64,000 nt of DNA from Syngnathus acus (taxonomy: Eukaryota; Chordata; Actinopteri; Syngnathiformes; Syngnathidae): NCBI RefSeq assembly GCF_901709675.1, contig NC_051103.1:483501-547500 (forward strand), read 5' to 3'. The notes under the pieces are model-generated. The model was not told the origin of the DNA. It did not search any database and was given only the letters and a program-made list of their open reading frames with translations. Each line of letters begins with the position of its first letter. Positions within the stretch are counted from its first letter, which is position 1. Made by a program: the position numbers and the translations under genes. Positions 55,930-64,000 of this stretch are shown here, in pieces.

Positions 55930-57334
55930 TTAGCTACAGTGATCGGCCTGGTTGTACAGTCTGATGGCAGCAGGGAGGAAGGACCTGCGATGCCTCTCGG
56001 TGGTGCATCGTGGGTGACGAAGCCGGTCACTGATGGAGCTCTCCAGGGCTCTGACAGTCTCATGAAGGGGGTGGAAGACATTGTCCATGATGGAGGACAG
56101 CTTAGCCACCATTCTCCTCTCCCCCACCACCTCCACCCGGTCCAGACTGCAGCCCAGGACAGAGCCGGCTTTCTTCACCACCTTGTCCAGCCTCTTCCTC
56201 TCCGCTGCAGTGATGCCGCTGCTCCAGCAGACCACCCCATAAAAAAATGGCGGACGCCACCACAGGGTCGTAGAAGGTCCTCAGGAAGCCGTCCCTCACT
56301 CCGAAGGACCTCAGTCTGCGCAGCAGGTGGAGTCTGCTTTGGCCCTTCTTGTATAGGGCCTGAGTGTTAACAGTCCAGTCCAGTTTATTGTTCAGGTGAA
56401 CACCCAGGAACTTGTAAGAGTCCACAATCTCTATGTCCGTTCCCTGGATGTTCACCGGCGAGGGGAGGACTTTGCGCCGGCGGAAGTCCACCACCAGCTC
56501 CTTTGTTTTCCCAGAGTTAATCTGGAGGCGGTTCCGCCGGCACCAGTCCACGAATTTGTGATTCAGTTCTCGGTACTCCGTCTCGTCTCCGTTGTTAATG
56601 AGACCGACGATGGCGGAGTCGTCCGAGAACTTCTGGAGGTGGCAGGTTGATGTGTGGTGGGTGAAGTCAGCTGTGTAGATGGTGAAGAGGAGGGGGGCCA
56701 GGACGGTCCCCTGTGGAGCTCCTGTGCTGCAGACCACCGTGTCAGACACACGGCCTCCTGTCCTCACAAACTGCGGTCTGTTTGTGAGGAAGTCCAGGAC
56801 CCATGATGTCAGCTGCTGGCAGGCTCCAGCATGGTGCAGTTTGTTCCCCAGCAGTTCTGGCTGGATGGTGTCGAAGGCACTGGAGAAATCATAAAACATG
56901 ATCCTCACAGTGCTTCCAGCCCGCTCCAGGTGAGCCAGGGACCTCTGCATGAGGAAGATGACGGCGTCCTCAACCCCGATGCTCGGCCGGTAGGCGAACT
57001 GCAGGGGGTCGGCGGAGGAGCTCACCAGGGGGTGCAGGTGGTGGAGGACCAGCCTCTCCAGTGTCTTCGCCAGGTGGGATGTCAGGGCCACCGGCCGGTA
57101 GTGGTTGAAGTCACTGGGGCGAGATGACTTGGGCACTGGTACCACGCAGGACGTCTTCCACAGCTGTGGTACCCTGTGCAGCCTCAGGCTCATGTTGAAT
57201 ATGTGCTCCACGATCCTGCACAGTAGCCCGGAGCAGGATCTGAGCAGCCTGGAGGTGATGCCATCTGGACCCGTCGCCTTCTTCACCTTGAGCCTGGCCA
57301 GTCCTCTCTCCACCTGGGCTGTGGAGAGCACCAT
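55930..57334 (-). pseudogene. L2 family C reverse transcriptase part
   Basis: The 410-codon frame (57334-56102) starts in the overlap and reads VERGLARLKVKKATGPDGIT, FNHYRPVALTSHLAKTLERL, DPLQFAYRPSIGVEDAVIFL, MFYDFSSAFDTIQPELLGNK, STGAPQGTVLAPLLFTIYTA and catalytic LQKFSDDSAIVGLINNGDET. It continues ELVVDFRRRKVLPSPVNIQG and YKFLGVHLNNKLDWTVNTQA. A shift near 56235 moves to the last frame (56235-55930): ITAAERKRLDKVVKKAGSVL, GERRMVAKLSSIMDNVFHPL, ending RLYNQADHCS. Phe-Ser-Asp-Asp replaces the usual Y/F-A-D-D and keeps both aspartates. With the endonuclease frame this is a complete LINE protein interrupted at two points. Confidence 0.88.
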
Positions 57335-58974
57335 GCTGGGTGGTGGGTGGGGTGGGTTGCAGGCGGGATGGTTGGTGGGTTCGGTGGAGTTGAGAATGGG
57401 CTGGGGGGTCTTGGAGGGGGTGTAGCAGGGGGCGGGGTTGAGGTGAGAGTCCTCGGAGCAGAAGAGGCTCCAGTCGGGGGAAGTTGCAGCAGGGCTGGGT
57501 GGGTGGGGGGAGGAGTGGATGGTTGTTCAAACCGGTTGAAGAACCGGTTCAGGTCATTCACCCACTCCTGATCCCTGTCCAGCGCAGGTCTGGAGTTGCT
57601 ACGTCCTGAGATGGTGTTCAGGCTCCTCCAGACCCCGCTGACGTCGTCCCGCTGCAGTTGGTCTTCCATCCTCCTCCTGTAGTTGCTCTTCCCCTCCCTG
57701 ATCTTCTTCCTCAAGTCCCTTTGCACCGTTTTCAGCAGGTCCCTGTCTCCCGATTTAAAGACCCTCCTTTTGTCCCTGAGCAGGTCTTTGATCTCAAGGG
57801 TGATCCAAGGTTTGCTGTTTGCAAAAACTCTGACTGTTTTGGTGGGTATGGTGGAGTCTACACAAAAGTTAATGTAGTCCGTGACACAGCTGGTGAGACC
57901 GTCGATGTCGTCCCCGTAGTCCTCACAGAACACGTCCCACACCGTGGTCTCAAAACAGTCCTGAAGAGTCTCCAGAGATTCTTCAGACCAGATCTGTCTG
58001 GTGTGGGTGACTGCTGGTTGCCTGTGCACCCGAGGCTGATACAGGGGGAGAAGGTGGATCAGATCGTGATCAGATCTTCCAATGGGGGGGAGGGGGGATG
58101 ATGTATGTGCCTCCTTAAGGTTGGCATAAAAAAGGTCCAGTGTTTTATTTCCTCTGGTACTGCAGGTGACATATTGGCTGAAAGTTGGAAGCGTGGATGA
58201 AGGAGAGGCATGATTGAAGTCCCCGGTAATAAGGAGGAGGGCATGTGGATGCTGTGTTTGCAGCCTGCTTACACTGCTGTGCAGGACATCGCGGGCTGCG
58301 TCGGCATTAGCATTTGGGGGGGCATACGCAGTTATCGCGATAACGTGCGAGAGTTCCCGCGGCAGGTAGTGTGGTCTCAAGCTAACGGCTAGCAGCTCAA
58401 TGTCCGCGCTGCAGAGTTGCTCCTTGATAGTGATGTGCCCAGGGTTACACCATCTATCGTTCACAAACACAGCAAGCCCCCCTCCTTTCCTCTTACCGCT
58501 CTCTCGTGTCCTGTCTGCCCTTATCAGGTTGAATCCGTCCAGAGCGACGGCAGAGTCCGGTGTTTGCTCCGTTAGCCAGGTTTCCGTGAATAGCAGCATG
58601 CTACATTCCCTGTATTCCCGTTGGTGCCGTGCCAGCGCCGTTAGCTCATCCATTTTATTGCAAATGGATCTCACATTCCCGGTGATGATGGTGGGGAGTG
58701 TGGGCTTGAAGCGGCGTTTCTTTTTCCGGCACATAACACCCGAGCGTTGTCCTCTTTTCCTCCTCTTCAGCTCGGGGGAAACATTGGGCTTGTAGCCTGT
58801 TAGCTTCCCTTGGCTACAGAGGGCTAACAGCTGACCACGGGTGTAAACAATGGAGCGTTTACTGCCTGCTTCGGTGGTTGCTGGTGTGATGAACCAGGTG
58901 AAAAATAGGAAAAATAAGACGGCCAGCCTCACTGTTTTTGCAAACATGTTTCTGCCCGGTAAAAAGAAAAACAC
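57283..58974 (-). pseudogene. L2 family C ORF, endonuclease part (563 codons)
   Basis: Starts [20 protein letters not shown]. The APE-type endonuclease shows ITGNVRSICNKMDELTALAR, LLFTETWLTEQTPDSAVALD (catalytic Glu), GGGLAVFVNDRW, LLITGDFNHASPSSTLP (Asp/Asn) and PIGRSDHDLIHLLPLY (SDH). These catalytic boxes are all present. A basic linker (LLRDKRRVFKSGDRDLLK) and a proline-rich stretch follow. The frame is open for 563 codons and then, after HPTHHPAW, runs out of frame where the RT part continues in the overlapping frame ending at 56102. A single-base indel in 57283-57334 would explain the break. Very little decay compared with other LINEs here. Confidence 0.88.
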
Positions 58975-59294
58975 AGGACTGAAAAAAAAGAAAAAAGAGT
59001 AAAAAAGAACATATAAAACGAGACAATATACAGACGAGTCGACGGAGCTGCTGCAAACGTGTCGCCACTACCGCGGCGCCAACAGATAGTCCAGTTTTCC
59101 ACCATATTCCAAGAAGATGTAGCGTGGACCAATTGAACATTACAAATTTTCTGTAGGCAGGATATCGGTGAGGTTGTATATGAAATGAAAGTAACGAAAA
59201 ATAAGGCCAATAAAAAGTAGTAAATACCATTTGATGACGAATTAAATTTCTGAGCCACTATCCACTTTTTCCCGATTTGTATTAAGTGCTGGCT

Positions 59295-59297
<3 letters not shown>

Positions 59298-59339
<42 letters not shown>

Positions 59340-59437
59340 ACGGACAGACAGAGACAGACAGAGACAGACAGAGACAGACAGAGACAGACAGACAGAGACA
59401 GACAGACAGAGACAGACGGACAGAGACAGACAGAGAC

Positions 59438-59490
<53 letters not shown>
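59298..59490 (+). repeat. Purine microsatellite (GAGA)n / (GACAGACA)n
   Basis: AGAGAG runs on both sides of an irregular block of GACAGACAGAGACA repeats with a G10 run (59330-59339). The long open frames across it on both strands are artefacts of the repeat. Confidence 0.95.
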
Positions 59491-59493
<3 letters not shown>

Positions 59494-59549
59494 CGTGATG
59501 GATTAGAAAGTGCACCTTCATTGAGTTTTGTATTTTAGAAATTATTTCA

Positions 59550-60700
59550 TATATAGGGCGCACCGGATTAAAAGGCACATAGAAAAGAAGCTACTGCATC
59601 AAACTGGGATTGACTAGGGTTAGGGTTGTGGTATGCATCCACTAGATGGTGGTGCAGGGCCGGTTCTAGGAATGCACATAAGAGGGGGCAGTCTGAAATG
59701 TGAAGGGGGCATGTTTTTTTTTTTGTTTTTTTTTTTTACACATTTTTAACACTGTTAGTGTTTTCTTCACGGCAGTTGTTAGCTGTGTGTCCAGATCTCA
59801 ACCTGGAGAAGTGGATTACACTCTGTCAGGCCTCTACACTCAGACCTGTCCAGTTTGGGTGTCCCACCTGAAGATTAAAGCTTCTGCTGGTATAGCTCTT
59901 AGGGTCACTGATGCACGCAAACCCCCTGACCACAATAAGGTGGCAATCTCTCAGGGGGGGGAACATATAATATGAATGTTATATTCAGTATTATTTGAGT
60001 TGTTGTTAATCATTAGATATATCGCGCGCGGGTCATTACGACGAGTTTGGTGGAGTTTTTACTGCTTCTTCCAACTCCTACCGCGCTGACTGTAACTTGA
60101 CACTCTCTGGCTGCGTCTTGCCTCATTTGCATACTCACAGTGATTGGATGTTTACGGAGGGGCACGGAGTCCTGACAGCAGGCTGTGTGAGGGAGGACAC
60201 ACACTGCACTTCTAAAAGTTTGATTCGAGGGGGCAGGACATCTGTTTGAGGGGGCGTTGCCCCCTCTTGCCCCTGCGTAGAACCGGCCCCGTGGTGGTGT
60301 GCTAAAGCCAGTCAATGACGTAGAGTCCAACTCCCATTCCATATTAAAGTGATACGGTTTGGCTTCTAACTTGGTCCAACTACCCCACTCATTTATGAAG
60401 TAGTAATTCATTTACTTTTTGGAAAGGTAACTATCGTATTTCCTGGACTATAAGTCGCACTTAAAAACTTAAAATTCACTCAAAAAAACACAGTGCGCCT
60501 TATAATGCAGAGCGTCTTATATATGGATCAATTGTTTGTTAATCCATACTGGTTGTGCACAGCGCTCTGCCAAAATGTTTCAGTACATTTCAGTACGACT
60601 AATAAATTACCAGGTCACATCGCTTTCAGCATTACAGCAACCGTGGTCAAGGGCGTCACTGAAGTAAGCTACTACTGGTCGATCGCATGACATTTAAAAA
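59550..60700. mobile_element. Family 4 element pieces around a hAT MITE
   Basis: 59553-59646 matches the left part of the family 4 element at 12511-12631 (GGCGCACCGGATTA, TGTGGTATGCATCCACTAG). 60434-60668 matches the reverse of its right part (CACAGTGCGCCTTATAATGC, TATATATGGATCAATTG). The terminal repeats are degenerate (CGTATTTCCTGGACTATAAG). Confidence 0.65.
59655..60291. mobile_element. hAT MITE, 637 bp
   Basis: Ends CAGGGCCGGTTCTAGG and GTAGAACCGGCCCCG with a perfect 8-bp duplication TGGTGGTG (59647-59654, 60292-60299). No coding sequence recognised. Confidence 0.85.
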
Positions 60701-61072
60701 ATAAAAAATCTTTAGGCTTGAATCCATCCCATCGCTTGATTGACATACAGGAAAGCCTGTCGGGAGGCAATAACAGTGAACTGCACATGCACAATAGACA
60801 GTAACCACACCCTCTCACCACAACACGTTGCGCATACACAAACCCGGCGCCAAAGCTAACAAGCTAATCAATGCATTATGCATCAACGCACGCATGTTTA
60901 TTTTAATGATTTAGTCTATTGTTGATAATCTGTTATAGTAGCTATAATATTTTCAAATGTATTAAATTAAAAACAAATCTCTAACTGATGTTGTACATAA
61001 GGAAAATGTTATGCCATAGTTGCAGGCTATGGTTTTCTGAATCCTTAATAAGATAGAATGATTGTGAAAGAG

Positions 61073-61255
61073 TGTAACGTGCCAGTGTCTCTCCTGTGCG
61101 GGTCCCAAGCCCGGGTAAATGCAGAGGGTTGCGTCAGGAAGGGCATCCGGCGTAAAAACTGTGCCAAACACTTCTCATGCAAATCATCTAGACAAAAACA
61201 GGTGTTTCGCTGTGGCGACCCCTTCGGGGAAAAGCCGAAAGGAGCCACCATTTTG
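61073..61255 (+). repeat. Interspersed repeat, LINE- or SINE-tail-like
   Basis: The segments GGGTTGCGTCAGGAAGGGCA, TCCGGCGTAAAAACTGTGCC and TGTGGCGACCCCTTCGGGGA are familiar from repeats common in fish genomes. The parent family is uncertain. Confidence 0.55.
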
Positions 61256-61394
61256 AAAGAGTGTAGAGTGTGCTCTTTCTACACACGACAATGAAAAAAT
61301 ATTTTGTCCCTTCATTGCACTTAACCACTCAGAAGGTTGTGTGAGAAAATGACTTCATAAATGACTGTAACTTCATTAATAACCCCTCACAAGG

Positions 61395-61735
61395 GATGGG
61401 AATTGAGAGCCGGTTCTTATTGAGAACCAGTTCCCACGTTACCAATTCCTTGGAATTGTTTGCTATTTTGCTAACAATTCCCTTAGCGATCCCAGTCAGC
61501 GCGAATTACATCACTATGTGCGTTGCGCACGCTACGCAACATGCATAGCAACGTAAACAATGATGGCACCTGTGAGGCAGAAGCGCTCCAGAGATTGGTT
61601 ACATTTTGCTAAGAAGGACGAGAATAAAGTGGTGTGCAATACTTGTATCGTTGAAATTTCAACAAAGGGAAGGTTATTGCATTCGACCTGGTAGGAGGGA
61701 GTTACAAATCTCACAATACCCTATGGAAAGTTTGT
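61395..61735 (+). mobile_element. hAT 5' end fragment with BED-type finger
   Basis: An end-like CAAGGGATGGGAATTGAGAG is followed by a GC-rich leader and a 44-codon frame (61560-61694) reading KRSRDWLHFAKKDENKVVCN, TCIVEISTKGRL. A tryptophan-anchored BED finger start with C-x2-C (VCNTC). The frame stops before the His pair. Confidence 0.6.
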
Positions 61736-62418
61736 ATGGCTAATTCGCATGGAGGCCCAGCTGCATTGCCAAATAAGGAGTTATATTGTCTTATCACAGT
61801 GAGACCATCTGGGTGTGGAGTTTCGGTTCTGTGGTCGCATCCTCCTCCTGTTTTGGGCACTTCCCACTACCTGCAGTCACTCTGTTGTTTTCCCAGACAT
61901 TCACACAATCCCAGTGACCTTTATTAGTAAATTAGATTGAAAATGATTACCGTAAACAACACTACAATTAACTTGTGTCTTCTAAATGGTAACTGTGTGT
62001 TAAGCAAAAATGTAAATCCCTTACATGTAAATTCCTACAAAGTGAAAAAGGGAGGAATGTGCATATGAATTTTGACCTCTAAAAATCAACATTTTGAGCA
62101 TGAGGTGACAACAGAACATGACAATCCAAGCTAAGTATCAATGCGCATTACAATGCTTGTCTCTGTGCTTACTGTGAAGTGGGTGGACAGAGATTGGGGT
62201 AAAAAAAAACAGAGTGAGTGCCAAATGCAGATGGGCTAGTTTCCCGTAAATATGATTCCAGAAAGCCTTTAAATCACAACATATTATTTTAGTGTCATGT
62301 CTTACTACTGATATAATTTTTGCATATAGACCTATTATATAAGTGCCGATGTTCAGCCCAGTGAACTGTCCCTTAAAATGACATTCAGCCTTTTGTGTAT
62401 TGAGCATTTTAAACTGTC
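61736..62418. other. Unassigned intronic interval
   Basis: No gene, RNA or repeat that I recognise. Short frames here show no motif. Confidence 0.4.
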
Positions 62419-62632
62419 AATGTTAAAAGTTAAAGTTAAAGTCCCAATGATCGTCACACACACATCTGGGTGTGGTGAAATTTGTCCTCTGCATTTAACC
62501 CATCCCCATGTGATTTTGATCCATCCCCTGGGGGAGAGGGGAGCAGTGAGCAGCAGTGGTGCCGCGCTCGGGAATCATTTTGTGATCTAACCCCCCAATT
62601 CCAACCCTTAATGCTGAGTGCCAAGCAGGGAG
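62419..62632 (-). mobile_element. Type 1 SINE (-), cut by a retroviral LTR
   Basis: AAAGTCCCAATGATCGTCAC to TGAGTGCCAAGCAGGGAG is the reverse complement of 12210-12390. The head half should follow but the LTR begins instead at 62633. Confidence 0.88.
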
Positions 62633-63060
62633 TGTTGTTAGAGTGGTGCTCACTCTAACTGAGTTTGCAAGAACCACACGGGAGACAGTATGCCTTTTGA
62701 ACACTTGCAAGTGGAGAGCTCGTTCGTCACTGTGCATACAGCGATGATCGAACGAAGTCTGACTCAGGCCTCTTGCAAGAGCATTTTTATTGAGAGCAAC
62801 AGGGTGTGGGTGAGAGTGGGGGTGAGAGTGGACAGGATGTGGTTGAAGCCCCTGGCCTCTGGTCAAAGCATAGCAGGGGTGTTTTGCAACGTTGTGTAAA
62901 CAGAACAACTTTGATTGCTTCCTCTGCAGCTGGTCAATCAGTTCAAAAGATATTAGTATTTTGCTCTACTACTTTTGTTAAGACAGGACACGTTTAGTTA
63001 ATTATTACAGGTTACATTCCAACATTAGCATAGGATCAAACTAATCTATCAACCCTAACA
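62633..63060 (-). mobile_element. Endogenous retrovirus 3' LTR (-)
   Basis: On the minus strand it starts TGTTAGGGTTGATAG immediately after a purine-rich tract (AACAGGAAGGATA, 63061-63075) and ends CTCTAACAACA. It has an AATAAA signal (62786-62792 region). Inverted TGTT...AACA ends and 428-bp length are normal for a retroviral LTR. Confidence 0.75.
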
Positions 63061-63732
63061 TATCCTTCCTGTTTATCATATGATTATGTCACCCCGATTA
63101 ACAAACTTAAGCAAGAAAATATAATGAAGATAGAATAATAAAAATAAAAACACAGAAACATCATTGTATTTATCACTTGTGAGGCATTTTCGACGGTCAA
63201 ATCATCAAGTTTCTCTGGAAAACGTTCAGCCAATCAGCATTATCGCAATCTTCTGTCCGCAGCGCATTAAAATCATCACATTCAACATGCCTGAGATGCT
63301 GTATTCGCACTTCAGCGACAGTAGAAGACACAGATCTTGATACAGCTGACTTCAAACACGAGATAACACAGGTCTTAAATGAGCACACATTTGTCAACCC
63401 TAACATATCCCTCCTGTTTATCATATGATTATGCCACCCCAATCAATCTAACATAAGCAAGAAAATATAATGAAGATAGAAATTAAAAAATAAAATAAAC
63501 AGAAACAGTACATCATCGTATCCATCACTTGCGAGGCATTTTCGACGGTCAAATCATCAAGTTTCTGTAAAACATGTTCAGCTAATCAGCATTATCGCAA
63601 TTTTCGCAGCGCATTAAAATCATCACATTCGACATTCCTGAGATGTTGTATTTGCACTTCAGCTACGGTAGAAGACAGATCTTGATACAGCTGACTTCAA
63701 ACATGAGATAACACAGGTCTTAAATGAGCACA
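63049..63732 (-). repeat. Tandem duplication, 345-bp unit, at the env 3' end
   Basis: AACCCTAACATATCC occurs at 63051 and again at 63396. Both units contain GGCATTTTCGACGGTCAAAT and GCAGCGCATTAAAATCATCA. Each spans the end of env, the polypurine tract and the first bases of the LTR. Confidence 0.85.
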
Positions 63733-64000
63733 ACAATACCAGCACAACAAGTATAGGAGTCACAAGTTTCAGCAGCAGTTGCCACCAAGCGCCAGAGAAT
63801 AGCCATGAAAAGAAATCCCATTGATGTGGGATTTTATCCTCTGACCTGCTGTAAATTTTTCAGTGAGTTCACGGCGTCGTTGATGTGAGCGTCAATAACT
63901 CCTGGAATGTATGTGCAACAGGAAGTCCCAATGATGTGGCACACGCCACCTTGCTCTGCAGTCATCAAGTCCAGAATCAACCTGTTTTGCAAGACCATCA
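63733..64000 (-). pseudogene. Endogenous retrovirus env, transmembrane-subunit fragment
   Basis: The minus strand at the window edge encodes part of a retroviral Env transmembrane subunit: a Q-N-R / L-D heptad-type stretch followed by the C-x6-C-C motif typical of gamma- and epsilon-type Env proteins. After an in-frame stop and a change of frame come a hydrophobic membrane anchor and a short cysteine-containing tail, whose end is duplicated further down. The protein is therefore interrupted at this point. The upstream virus lies beyond the window. An old genomic copy, assigned by motif only. Confidence 0.65.

Larger units (their letters stand above)
55578..59095 (-). mobile_element. L2-type LINE, family C, nearly full length
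   Basis: Runs from a 5' UTR (about 59095-58975) through endonuclease and RT to a 3' tail of AAGAT/ATCTT repeats (55583-55602). A probable 8-bp duplication TTTCCACC (55570-55577, 59096-59103) flanks it, inside a type 2 SINE. Confidence 0.8.

Noticed and set aside
59286-59578. Frames of 70-98 codons rich in Arg-Glu or Ser-Leu
   Set aside because: Products of the GAGA/GACA microsatellite.

Overview
The window is teleost fish nuclear DNA, probably from a percomorph. The evidence is the L2 and RTE-type LINEs, many hAT, Tc1 and TA-flanked DNA elements, tRNA-headed SINEs, gypsy, copia and retroviral LTR debris, and one split vertebrate host gene.

The only host gene I recognise is mix23 (ccdc58) on the + strand. 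Exon 1 (9047-9097) gives MAAPGGTLNCEDFSMFQ followed by a GTAATT donor. Exon 2 (54639-54764) follows a TTTTTCAG acceptor, continues in the same phase, reads [15 protein letters not shown] ... [14 protein letters not shown], and ends at a GTGAGT donor. Intron 1 is therefore 45.5 kb and holds most of the mobile DNA listed here. Intron 2 runs off the right edge, and the rest of the coding sequence was not found.

Layout. 1-9046 upstream: an LTR end, a TA-flanked element (507-3664) holding a hAT and a THAP/YqaJ-type two-gene remnant, a LINE (-) joined to an L2 (+), then undefined flank. 9472-15162: a SINE, an L2 tail, then two abutting TA elements, the second with a third TA element, a hAT and a 251-bp tandem array nested in it. 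15165-22430: a gypsy pol (-) split by a 4.5 kb hAT that itself carries TA elements, one with a 337-bp inverted repeat. 22431-25290: rearranged L2 copies. 25317-31652: a pogo-like remnant, SINE, copia end, RTE fragment and retroviral LTR. 31690-40405: a five-level nest including a complete RTE-type LINE with 12-bp target duplications. 40406-49990: L2 copies, one split by Tc1, which is split by a hAT, which is split by a second Tc1. 50083-53160: an LTR-like sequence split by a TA element containing an L2. 54765-64000 (intron 2): a nearly full-length L2 inside a SINE, hAT pieces, and the 3' end of an endogenous retrovirus.

Target-site duplications read directly from the sequence fix most element borders and the order of insertion. 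The most unusual signals are: the two-exon host gene across a 45.5 kb intron of nested elements; a set of TA-flanked families sharing a CCGT end and TATAAGNCGC-like repeats; a two-family junction that occurs twice in inverted orientation; a 337-bp inverted repeat at about 99 percent identity; and an element with a THAP exon and a YqaJ-type exon facing each other. Family and superfamily names are from memory of motifs. No database search was possible.
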